From assembly GCA_034007705.1 (NCBI GenBank), contig JAVEQK010000013.1, positions 17,381-81,380 of the forward strand: 64,000 nucleotides of DNA, given 5' to 3'. The stretch comes from UBA10518 sp022837185. GTDB lineage: Bacteria > Desulfobacterota > Desulfobulbia > Desulfobulbales > Desulfobulbaceae. Below, one piece after another: positions 17,377 through 25,669 of the stretch. The position numbers were made by a program, and so were the translations under genes. Below the pieces are notes generated by a model. The model saw only the letters and a program-made list of their open reading frames with translations. It was not told the origin of the DNA and searched no databases. The stretch's first letter is position 1. The number at the start of each line of letters is the position of its first letter.

Positions 17377-17865
17377 ATGACCCTGAATAACGATAAAGCC
17401 GTGAACGAGAAAATACGTCCGGCCCGCATGGGCGACGTGAAGGAAATTCACGCCCTGTTGCAGCATTTTTCCCGCCAGGGTCTGTTGTTGGGACGGTCCA
17501 TCAGCTCCCTGTACGATCATCTGCGGGATTTTGTGGTGTACGATGACAACGGGCTTCAGGGGGTCTGCTCCCTGCATATCTGCTGGGAGGACCTCGCCGA
17601 GATCCGCTCCCTCGCGGTGGCGGAGCAGGCGCAGGGTCGCGGCATAGGCGAGGCCCTGGTCCGGGCCTGCCTGCGCGAGGCCCGCCGTCTTGAAATCGGC
17701 CGGGTCTTTACCCTGACCTACCAGGCGCCGTTTTTTCGCAAGCTCAGTTTTGTGGAGATAGACAAGCGCGACCTCCCGCACAAGGTCTGGAGCGACTGCC
17801 TCAATTGCCCGCAGTTTCCCGATTGTGATGAAGAGGCGTTGATCTGGACGGCAGAGAATAATTGA
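17377..17865 (+). CDS. argA: GNAT N-acetyltransferase, short ArgA-like (probable N-acetylglutamate synthase)
   Basis: A 162-residue GNAT-fold enzyme. The acetyl-CoA-binding loop is visible in EIRSLAVAEQAQGRGIGEALV (about 81-101). A C-terminal LTYQAPFFRKLSFVEIDKRDLPHKVW stretch and a DCLNCPQFPDCDEEA cysteine cluster are typical of the stand-alone GNATs assigned as N-acetylglutamate synthase in delta-proteobacteria. These lack the kinase-like domain of classical ArgA. It lies between argS and secA on the same strand. The acetylated substrate is inferred from the family. Confidence 0.8.
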   Translation: MTLNNDKAVNEKIRPARMGDVKEIHALLQHFSRQGLLLGRSISSLYDHLRDFVVYDDNGLQGVCSLHICWEDLAEIRSLAVAEQAQGRGIGEALVRACLREARRLEIGRVFTLTYQAPFFRKLSFVEIDKRDLPHKVWSDCLNCPQFPDCDEEALIWTAENN

Positions 17866-17920
17866 CGGATGCTCCCGGCGCCCCTGTTGACCGGGCAGCC
17901 GCTGAAAGGTAAAGAGAAAA

Positions 17921-20461
17921 ATGATTGGAAAGGCGCTCACCAAGGTTTTCGGCAGCAAAAATGATCGCATACTCAAGGAGATGCGTCATGTCGTCAGCCG
18001 GATCAACGACCTGGAGCCGGCGATTCAGGAGCTGGACGATGCCCGGCTTGCCGCCAAGACGGTGGAGTTCAAGGAGAGAATCGCCGCCGGCGAACCCCTG
18101 GACGACCTGCTGGTGGAGGCCTTTGCCGTGGTGCGGGAGGCGGCCCGCCGAATCCTCGGGGAGCGGCACTTCGATGTCCAGCTCATCGGCGGCATCACCC
18201 TGCATCGCGGCATGATAGCCGAAATGAAAACCGGCGAGGGCAAGACCCTCACCTCCACCCTGCCCGTCTATCTCAACGCCCTCACCGGCAAGGGCGTGCA
18301 CGTGGTGACGGTCAACGACTACCTCGCCAGGCGCGATGTCGAATGGATGGGGCAGATATACCGCTTTCTCGGCCTGACCACCGGCAGCATCGTCCACAAC
18401 ATGGACGACAGGGCCAGGAAGGAGGCGTACGGGGCCGATGTCACCTACGGCACCAACAACGAATTCGGCTTCGATTATCTCCGCGACAACATGAAGTTCA
18501 GCATCGAGGACTTCTGCCAGCGCGGCTTCAACTTCGCCATCGTCGACGAGGTCGACTCCATCCTCATCGACGAGGCCCGCACCCCCCTGATCATTTCCGG
18601 CCCGGCCGACATGTCCACCGACCTGTACCTCAAGGTCAACAGCATCATGAAGCACTTCAAAAAGGATGAGCATTTTACCGTGGAGGAAAAGTCCCGCCAG
18701 GCCATGCTCACCGATGATGGCGTGGCCCTGGGCGAGGAGCTGCTGGAGGTCGACAATCTCTACGATCCGCGCAACATCGACAAGCTGCACCATATCAACC
18801 AGGCCCTCAAGGCCCACCAGCTTTTCCAGCGCGATGTGGACTACATCGTCAAGGACGGCCAGGTGGTCATCGTCGACGAATTCACCGGCCGCACCATGGA
18901 GGGCCGCCGCTACAGCGACGGCCTGCACCAGGCCCTCGAGGCCAAGGAAGGGGTCAAGATCGAAAAGGAAAACCAGACCCTGGCCTCCATCACCTTTCAG
19001 AACTATTTCCGGATGTATGACAAGCTGGCCGGCATGACCGGCACGGCCGATACCGAGGCGGCCGAGTTCAAAAAGATATACAACCTGGACGTGGTGGTCA
19101 TCCCCACCCACCAGAAGATGATCAGGAAGGACTATCCGGATGTCATCTACAAGAACCAGGCGGCCAAGTACCGGGCGATCATCAATGAGATCAAGGAGCT
19201 GCACGACAAGGGGCAGCCCGTCCTGGTCGGCACCATCTCCATCGACGTCTCGGAAAGGATCGCCAAGATGCTCAAGAAGGAGAACATCGCCCACGATGTC
19301 CTCAATGCCAAGCAGCATGAGCGGGAAGCGGAGATCGTCGCCGGGGCCGGACAGCGCGGCAGGGTAACCATTGCCACCAACATGGCGGGCCGCGGGACCG
19401 ACATCAAGCTGGGAGAAGGGGTCCGCGAACTGGGCGGACTGCACATCCTCGGCACCAGCCGGCATGAAAGCCGGCGGATCGACAACCAGTTGCGCGGCCG
19501 TTCCGGCCGCCAGGGCGATCCCGGCTCCTCCCGCTTCTATCTCTCCCTGGAGGACGATATTCTGCGGATTTTCGGTTCGGACCGGATTTCCGGGATCATG
19601 GACAAGCTCGGCATGGAGGAGGATGAACCCATCGAGCACAACATGATCAGCAAGGCCATAGAGAACGCCCAGCGCAAGGTGGAAGGATATCATTTCGAAG
19701 TCCGCAAGCACCTGCTCGAGTACGACGATGTCATGAACAAGCAGCGGGAGGTCATTTATCGGCAGCGGCGCGAAGTCCTGCAAAGGGAGAATGTGCGGCC
19801 CATTGTCGACGACATGATCAATGACCTCATCCAGGGAGTGGTGGACGAGTTCGCCAGCGACAAGATCCCGTCGCAGGAATGGGACTGGACCGCCATCAGG
19901 GAGCGGATGCTGGAACTGTTCAATGTGCAGCTGCAGTGGGACGAGGATGAGAGCCGGGACCTGAGCCGGGACCGGTTCGCCGACAAGCTGACCGGAGAGG
20001 TCATGGCGGCCTACCGGCGGCAGGAGGAGCGCAACGGCGAGGAGCAGATGCGCCAGCTGGAGCGCATCATTCTCCTGCAGATCGTCGACACCCACTGGAA
20101 GGAGCACCTGCTCAACATGGACCACCTCAAGGAGGGAATAGGACTGCGCGGCTACGGCCAGAAGAATCCCCTCAACGAGTACAAGAAGGAAGGATTCAAC
20201 CTGTTCATGTCCATGATCGAGACGGTCAAGGAAAAGACGGTGGGCACGCTCCTGCGGGTGCAGGTGGTCAGGGACGAGGAAATTGCCAGGATGGAGGAAG
20301 AGCAGCGCCGCAAACGGCAGGAAATGGCCATGAACCTGGGGGCGGCCGGCGTCGAAAGCGAGCGGAAGCCGGTGAAGCGCGCCGAGGAAAAAGTCGGCCG
20401 TAATGAGCCCTGCCCCTGCGGCTCCGGGAAGAAATACAAGAAGTGCTGCGGCCGCCTGTAA
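17921..20461 (+). CDS. secA: Protein translocase ATPase SecA
   Basis: The motor that drives unfolded preproteins through SecYEG; 846 residues. Walker A is in MKTGEGKTLTSTLP (102-115), followed by the DEVDSILIDEARTP helicase motif II and the preprotein-binding domain. A TNMAGRGTDIKLGEG motif and GRSGRQGDPGSSRFYLSLED mark the second nucleotide-binding fold. The C-terminus carries the SecB/lipid-binding zinc motif C831-x-C833-x8-C842-C843. GGTAAAGAG precedes the ATG. There is no gene in the following 119 bases. Confidence 0.98.
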   Translation: MIGKALTKVFGSKNDRILKEMRHVVSRINDLEPAIQELDDARLAAKTVEFKERIAAGEPLDDLLVEAFAVVREAARRILGERHFDVQLIGGITLHRGMIAEMKTGEGKTLTSTLPVYLNALTGKGVHVVTVNDYLARRDVEWMGQIYRFLGLTTGSIVHNMDDRARKEAYGADVTYGTNNEFGFDYLRDNMKFSIEDFCQRGFNFAIVDEVDSILIDEARTPLIISGPADMSTDLYLKVNSIMKHFKKDEHFTVEEKSRQAMLTDDGVALGEELLEVDNLYDPRNIDKLHHINQALKAHQLFQRDVDYIVKDGQVVIVDEFTGRTMEGRRYSDGLHQALEAKEGVKIEKENQTLASITFQNYFRMYDKLAGMTGTADTEAAEFKKIYNLDVVVIPTHQKMIRKDYPDVIYKNQAAKYRAIINEIKELHDKGQPVLVGTISIDVSERIAKMLKKENIAHDVLNAKQHEREAEIVAGAGQRGRVTIATNMAGRGTDIKLGEGVRELGGLHILGTSRHESRRIDNQLRGRSGRQGDPGSSRFYLSLEDDILRIFGSDRISGIMDKLGMEEDEPIEHNMISKAIENAQRKVEGYHFEVRKHLLEYDDVMNKQREVIYRQRREVLQRENVRPIVDDMINDLIQGVVDEFASDKIPSQEWDWTAIRERMLELFNVQLQWDEDESRDLSRDRFADKLTGEVMAAYRRQEERNGEEQMRQLERIILLQIVDTHWKEHLLNMDHLKEGIGLRGYGQKNPLNEYKKEGFNLFMSMIETVKEKTVGTLLRVQVVRDEEIARMEEEQRRKRQEMAMNLGAAGVESERKPVKRAEEKVGRNEPCPCGSGKKYKKCCGRL

Positions 20462-20580
20462 AACAGGGGCGGGGATGTGCTCCAGACCGGCCGGCCGCCG
20501 CGCGTGACCGGGCTCCGGGACGTCCTGAAGACCGCCTTCCCGAAGCGTTTCCCGCCGCCGGCTGCTGACGGCCAGGACAA

Positions 20581-21666
20581 ATGGACCCGCGGGACAAAAG
20601 AATACTCATCCTCAAACCCAGTTCCCTGGGTGACATCATCCATACCCTGCCGGTGGTTCACGCCCTCAAGCGCTGCGCGCCCGGCTGCAGCATCGGCTGG
20701 GTCGTCCAGAAGGCCTATGCCGCCATCCCGGAAAGCGACCCGGCGGTGGACCGGGTTTATCCGATCGCGATATCTTCCACCAGCGATCCGGCGGCGGGCC
20801 GGCTGGCCTATTGGCGGGCCCTGCGCGACACGGTCGCCGCCCTCTCCCGGCTGCGCGGCCAGTTCCGCTCCCGGCCCTATGACATTGTGCTTGACCTGCA
20901 CGCCTCCTTTCGCAGCGGCCTGATCGGCATGGCGAATCCGGGGGGGACGCGCATCGGCTTTGCCGATGCCCGCGAGATGAACACCCTGTTCCAGCATCGG
21001 CGTCTGCCGGTCCCGCCCACCCTCGTTCATGCCCTGGACAAAAATCTGCTTTTCTGCACCGCTCTCGGCTGCCCGCCGAAGAAGGAGGATTTGTATCTCT
21101 GCAGCGGGGAGCCGGCCGACAGCCGGGTCACCGGGTTCCTGGAGGGCAGGGGGGTGCCCCCGGATGACAGCCTGGTTTATATCCAGCCGGCGGCCCGCTG
21201 GGCAACCAAGTTCTGGCTCCGGGAAAGATGGGCGGAACTTGCCGACCGCCTGCTGGGACGCCCGGAGACCAGGGTGGTGTTCGGCGGCGGCCGCGGCGAC
21301 AGGGCCTGCATCGACGCCATTGTCGAGGCCATGCGGTTGCGGCCGGTTGTGGCGGCGGGCGAGTTGAATCTTGCCGAAACCGCCTCGCTGCTCAAACGCT
21401 CAACACTCTACATCGGCCTCGATTCCGGGCCCATGCACATGGCGGCCATGGCCGGCACACCGGTCGTCGCCCTGTTCGGCCCCACTCATCCGGAGCGGGT
21501 CGGGCCGTACGGCGTCGAGCACGTCATTGTCCGGGCGCCCGGGCTCGACTGTCTCGGCTGCAGAAAACGGCGGTGCGACCACATGGAATGCATGCGGGGG
21601 ATATCGGTCGACATGGTGCATGAGGCGGCGCTGAGGCTGTTGCCGCCGGTGCCGGAGGAGGAATAA
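20581..21666 (+). CDS. Glycosyltransferase family 9 (LPS heptosyltransferase type)
   Basis: A 361-residue GT-B enzyme. The N-terminus ILILKPSSLGDIIHTLPVVHALK is the hallmark of ADP-heptose:LPS heptosyltransferases, closest in style to WaaC. The C-terminal half has YIGLDSGPMHMAAMAGTPVVALFGPTHPERVGPYG, the nucleotide-sugar site. A late Cys cluster (DCLGCRKRRCDHMECM) is common in this family. It would extend the lipopolysaccharide inner core on the cytoplasmic face. The next glycosyltransferase starts 5 bases after its stop, so they form an operon. Confidence 0.9.
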   Translation: MDPRDKRILILKPSSLGDIIHTLPVVHALKRCAPGCSIGWVVQKAYAAIPESDPAVDRVYPIAISSTSDPAAGRLAYWRALRDTVAALSRLRGQFRSRPYDIVLDLHASFRSGLIGMANPGGTRIGFADAREMNTLFQHRRLPVPPTLVHALDKNLLFCTALGCPPKKEDLYLCSGEPADSRVTGFLEGRGVPPDDSLVYIQPAARWATKFWLRERWAELADRLLGRPETRVVFGGGRGDRACIDAIVEAMRLRPVVAAGELNLAETASLLKRSTLYIGLDSGPMHMAAMAGTPVVALFGPTHPERVGPYGVEHVIVRAPGLDCLGCRKRRCDHMECMRGISVDMVHEAALRLLPPVPEEE

Positions 21667-21671
21667 AGAGC

Positions 21672-22481
21672 GTGAAGGTCAGCCTGATCATTACGACCTA
21701 CAACTGGAAGGAAGCGTTGGAGGTCTCTCTCCTCAGCGCGTTCAGACAGACACGGCTCCCCGATGAGATTGTCGTGGCCGATGACGGCTCGGGACCCGAC
21801 ACCCGCGAGCTGGTGGAACGGATGCACATCGGCGCCCCTGTCCCGCTTATCCATTCCTGGCAGGAGGATCTCGGGTTCAGGCTGGCAAGAAGCCGCAACA
21901 GGGCTATTGCCCGGACCCGGGGGGAGTATATCGTGCTGGTGGACGGGGATATCGTCCTGGACCGCCACTTCATCGAGGATCACCTTGCTTTCTGCCAGCC
22001 CGGGTACTTCATCCAGGGGACAAGGGCCCTGCTGAGCAGGAGCATGTCCGCCCAGGTCCTGGCCGGGAAGGAAATGGTCTCCACTTTCTGCCTGAACGGT
22101 GTGGAAAACAGGAAGAACTGTCTGCGCTCAGCCCTCCTGGCGAGGCTTTTTTCGTTCACCAGCCGCAGCCTGACCGGGACCAAAACCTGCAATTTTGCCT
22201 TTTTCAAGCAGGACGCCATCGCGGTGAACGGCTTCAACGAACAATTTATCGGCTGGGGCAGGGAGGACAGCGAGTTTACCGTCCGCCTGCTCAATTCGGG
22301 CATACGGCGCCGGAACATGAAATTTTACGGTCTGGCCTATCATCTCTATCATCCCATGAACGACCGGACCCGGCTGGGGGACAACGACCGGATACTGCAG
22401 CGGGCCGTGCGCGAAAAAATGAAATGGTGCGAAAAAGGAATCAGTTGGCACCTCGAGGGTTCAGCGCCGGAGGGGAGGTGA
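21672..22481 (+). CDS. Glycosyltransferase family 2
   Basis: A 269-residue GT-A transferase. The N-terminal Rossmann-like strand is SLIITTYNWKEALEVSL, the metal-binding DxD is DGD at 91-93 (YIVLVDGDIVLD), and the C-terminal galactosyltransferase-like signature is GFNEQFIGWGREDSEFTVRLLNSG. The acceptor sugar is unknown; the neighbouring heptosyltransferase points to LPS core or O-antigen assembly. Its 3' end overlaps the convergent glycosyltransferase by 21 bases. Confidence 0.88.
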   Translation: MKVSLIITTYNWKEALEVSLLSAFRQTRLPDEIVVADDGSGPDTRELVERMHIGAPVPLIHSWQEDLGFRLARSRNRAIARTRGEYIVLVDGDIVLDRHFIEDHLAFCQPGYFIQGTRALLSRSMSAQVLAGKEMVSTFCLNGVENRKNCLRSALLARLFSFTSRSLTGTKTCNFAFFKQDAIAVNGFNEQFIGWGREDSEFTVRLLNSGIRRRNMKFYGLAYHLYHPMNDRTRLGDNDRILQRAVREKMKWCEKGISWHLEGSAPEGR

Positions 22482-23249
22482 AGGGGGAGGCTGCCAGTCC
22501 GACTGCATCTCGTGCAGCTTGGCATACTTGTAGAAGGTTCCCTCAAAATTGCCCAGGGCGATGATGAACCCGGGCCAGCCGTCCAGAATTCCCTTCTTGA
22601 GCACATACATGTGCAGAAAAGACCATATGCCCCGCAGCAGCGCGTGCCACATGGTCGCGTGCCTGCCCGTGCGCGACAGCTTCTCCGCCCCCAGGGTCGA
22701 ATATTTGTTGGCCTTGTGCACGACTTCTTCGAGGTTCCTGTACGGAAACTGCCAGATGGGTTTTTTCAGGTAGCCGGGCGGCCGGCCGGAGACGATTTGA
22801 TATTCCTCGTGCACCGGGTCGTCCTTGAAGCGCAGGGCACCCTTGCGGAAAAGCTGGGGCTGCCGGTAATCAGGATAAAAGCCTGAATATTTGATCCACC
22901 GGCCCATGAAAAAATTGCGCCGGGGGATATAATAGGCATCGGCCGCCCCGGGGTCGGCGACGGCGGCCAGGATTTCGTCCCGCGCCTCGGGCGTGCAGCG
23001 TTCATCGGCATCGAGGGAAAATATCCAGGGATGGGTGCAGGCATCCATGGCCCGGTTGCGCAGATCGCCGAACCCCTGGAAGTCGATCTGGACCACCCGG
23101 GCTCCCAGTTCAGCCGCGATGGCGGCGGTATCATCCTTGCTGTGCGAGTCGGCGACTACGATTTCATCAGCCCAGAGCACGGAGTTGATCGCCGGCCCGA
23201 TTTTCTCCGCTTCATTGTAGGCAATGATGTAAACGGAGACGGGTGTCAT
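22461..23249 (-). CDS. Glycosyltransferase family 2, WaaE/KdtX-like
   Basis: 262 residues. VSVYIIAYNEAEKIGPAI at the N-terminus, DAD metal motif at 80-82 (IFSLDADERC), and the PRRNFFMGRWIKYSGFYPDYRQPQLFRKG block are typical of the LPS core beta-glucosyltransferase WaaE group. Its ATG overlaps the stop of the PilB-type ATPase (ATGA), so it is translated behind that gene. Together with the two transferases on the other strand it makes a small LPS-core cluster. Confidence 0.87.
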   Translation of the reverse strand: MTPVSVYIIAYNEAEKIGPAINSVLWADEIVVADSHSKDDTAAIAAELGARVVQIDFQGFGDLRNRAMDACTHPWIFSLDADERCTPEARDEILAAVADPGAADAYYIPRRNFFMGRWIKYSGFYPDYRQPQLFRKGALRFKDDPVHEEYQIVSGRPPGYLKKPIWQFPYRNLEEVVHKANKYSTLGAEKLSRTGRHATMWHALLRGIWSFLHMYVLKKGILDGWPGFIIALGNFEGTFYKYAKLHEMQSDWQPPPSPPLRR

Positions 23250-25468
23250 GCCTGCCTGGCCATGGACGGCCTCGGCCTGCCGTTGGCAGCCAGCTTGACC
23301 ACCATGCGGTCGGCCTTCTGCAGCCGTCCGACAATGATTTTAAAGAATTTCCTGGCGATATCCGGATAATCCTCCAGGAGCTCCATGAGCTTGTCGCCCG
23401 GGTATCTGGTCACCGTGGTGCGGCCCATGGAGACGATGGTGGCGAAGCGGGGCTCGTCGGAAATCGTCGCCATCTCCCCGAAAAATTCTCCCGGCTCGGT
23501 GATTTCGGCGATTTTCTTGCCGCCCTTGAGCACGGCAACCTTGCCGCGGACCAGCTTGAAAAAGTCGGAGTCCCGGTTGCCTTCCTGGATGATCACATCG
23601 CCGTCCTCGTAATCCTCGATCTCAGGGTTGACAAGATAGGAAGGCAGGCTTTCCTCCCGCATGACCGTCCTGCGCAGCGCTTCCTCCAGGCTGGTGACCC
23701 CCTGCGCCACTTTTTTCAGGGCCGCGCGGCGCAGCGGCACCAGGCCTTCCTTGACCGCAATCTTGTAGAGCTGGTCCTCGGGCACTTCCGCGGCAATGGC
23801 CTTGGCAACCGCCTCGGTGCATTCCAGCAGCTCAAAGAACCCGACCCGCCCCTTGTAGCCCAGCCCGTTGCATTCGGTGCAGCCGACCGGGCCGTAGGTA
23901 ACGAGCCCTTCAAGTTCTTCCTCCCTGAACCCGGCCGCCAGGAGTTCTTCCGGTTCATGCTGGATGACGGTCTTGCATTTTTTGCACAGGCGGCGGCCGA
24001 GGCGCTGGGCCAGAACCATGGTCAGGGAGCCGGCAAGGATATACGAAGGGACGCCGATATCGATCATACGGCTCACCGAGGAAGGGGCGTCGTTGGTATG
24101 GAGGGTGGAAAAGACCAGATGGCCGGTCATGGCGGCCTTCATGGCGATTTCCGCGGTTTCGTAATCGCGGATTTCACCGACCATGATGATATCCGGGTCC
24201 TGGCGGAGAAAAGCCCTCAGCGCCGCGGCAAAGGTCATGCCGACCTCGGTGTTGACGTTGACCTGACAGATTCCCCTGAAGTTGAATTCAACCGGGTCTT
24301 CCGCGGTCAGAATTTTAATGTCTTCCTTGTTCAGGGCATTCAGGGCGGAATAGAGGGTGACGGTCTTGCCCGAGCCCGTCGGGCCGGTAACCAGCAGCAG
24401 CCCCTGCGGCCGGTTGAGGCAGCGCTTGAGCATGGTGAATGTTTCGGGCTCGAAGCCGAGCATGGTCAGGTCGACGTTGAGCGAACTCTTGTCCAGGATC
24501 CGGAGAACAATGCCTTCGCCGTGCAGCAGGGGCAGGGTGGAGACCCGGAAGTCGACGGCCTTGTTGCGGCCGACCCGCATTTTGATGCGCCCGTCCTGGG
24601 GAACCCGGCGTTCGGTGATATTGAGGCCGGACAGGATTTTCATGCGGGCCACCAGGGCGTTCTTGATGGCCAGGGGCAGGTTCATGGATTTGAACAGGGC
24701 GCCGTCCTTGCGGTAGCGGACCTGCATGTTCTTTTCAAACGGCTCGATATGGATGTCGCTGACCCCTTCCTGCACGGCCTTGATCAGGATGCCGTTCACC
24801 AGCTTGATGATGGGCGCGTCGGAAGCTGAAAACTGCCCCCCCTCATCATGTTCGTCTTCCCCGCCGATTTCAAAATCCTCGGCGGCATCCGAGACCAGGG
24901 CGCCGAAGTCGTCGACCGTGGTGACGCTCACGTCATCATCTTCTTCCTCGTCCCGGGTAAAGAAGGAATTGTATTCCTTGTCGTCGATTTTGTAGTATTC
25001 CCGGTAGGCGTTGACAATGTCCACGACCGTGGAGACGCAGACATTCAGACCTTTCTTGACGATTTCCTGCAGCTCCTCGACCTCGATGGAATCGGTGGGC
25101 TCGGCCATGGTGACCTGCAGGGTATTGCCGGCCACCCGGAGGGGGAAGGCCATGAACCGCTTGGCAATCTCGTAGGGCATGATCCTGAGGGCATCGTCGC
25201 TGGGCGGTTCCTTGGCGATGTTGACGGAGGGGTAATTGTGCATCCTGCTGAGAAAGTTGACGATGGTGTCCTGTTCGATGTAGCCGTTGTCCAGCAGGAT
25301 ATGGCTGAGCCGCTTGCCGGATTTTTTCTGCTCCTGCTTGGCTATCTCGAACTGGTGCGCGGTGATGTAGCCCGCCTTGCTGAGCAGTTCGCCGATTTTG
25401 AGCTTGCTGGCCCCGGATTGGTCCTTGACGGTGGACCTTCTGTGCGCTGATTGTGCTGGTGCTGCCAT
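23246..25468 (-). CDS. PilB/GspE-type secretion ATPase with C-terminal cyclic-nucleotide-binding domain
   Basis: 740 residues. Residues about 22-160 resemble MshEN-type domains, then an acidic linker (173-210). The ATPase core has Walker A GPTGSGKT (362-369), Asp box, Walker B GEIRDYETAEIA and His box. A C495-x2-C498 / C530-x2-C533 zinc site is as in PilB and GspE. Unusually, residues about 618-715 add a cNMP-binding domain (EDGDVIIQEGNRDSDFFKLVRG; PGEFFGEMA with an R-F-A-T end to the cassette). It powers pilus or secretion pseudopilus assembly. Whether it serves type IV pili or the type II system (gspG and gspH are at 42 kb) is open. No other pilus gene is adjacent. Confidence 0.92.
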   Translation of the reverse strand: MAAPAQSAHRRSTVKDQSGASKLKIGELLSKAGYITAHQFEIAKQEQKKSGKRLSHILLDNGYIEQDTIVNFLSRMHNYPSVNIAKEPPSDDALRIMPYEIAKRFMAFPLRVAGNTLQVTMAEPTDSIEVEELQEIVKKGLNVCVSTVVDIVNAYREYYKIDDKEYNSFFTRDEEEDDDVSVTTVDDFGALVSDAAEDFEIGGEDEHDEGGQFSASDAPIIKLVNGILIKAVQEGVSDIHIEPFEKNMQVRYRKDGALFKSMNLPLAIKNALVARMKILSGLNITERRVPQDGRIKMRVGRNKAVDFRVSTLPLLHGEGIVLRILDKSSLNVDLTMLGFEPETFTMLKRCLNRPQGLLLVTGPTGSGKTVTLYSALNALNKEDIKILTAEDPVEFNFRGICQVNVNTEVGMTFAAALRAFLRQDPDIIMVGEIRDYETAEIAMKAAMTGHLVFSTLHTNDAPSSVSRMIDIGVPSYILAGSLTMVLAQRLGRRLCKKCKTVIQHEPEELLAAGFREEELEGLVTYGPVGCTECNGLGYKGRVGFFELLECTEAVAKAIAAEVPEDQLYKIAVKEGLVPLRRAALKKVAQGVTSLEEALRRTVMREESLPSYLVNPEIEDYEDGDVIIQEGNRDSDFFKLVRGKVAVLKGGKKIAEITEPGEFFGEMATISDEPRFATIVSMGRTTVTRYPGDKLMELLEDYPDIARKFFKIIVGRLQKADRMVVKLAANGRPRPSMARQA

Positions 25469-25593
25469 ATTCTTCCGTTACCCGGGCGATGAGTTGCTGT
25501 CGACCATTACGTCCATCTGTGCCGGAAAGCCTTGAGGGTGGCGCTCCCGGAGATGCCCTTGTGCAAACAATTACATGATAATGCCATATATTA

Positions 25594-25641
25594 CTATAAA
25601 AATAAGTACAGGTCAAAAGAGCCGGGACTCTTCTGACCTGT
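25594..25641 (-). terminator. Rho-independent terminator of fhs
   Basis: On the minus strand an ACAGGTCA-type hairpin (25641-25608; 14-base arms with one mismatch and a 6-base loop) is followed by ACTTATTTTTATAG. It sits 28 bases past the fhs stop and before pilB. Confidence 0.75.
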
Positions 25642-25669
25642 GCATTACCGGGGAATTACAGGGTGCCGG

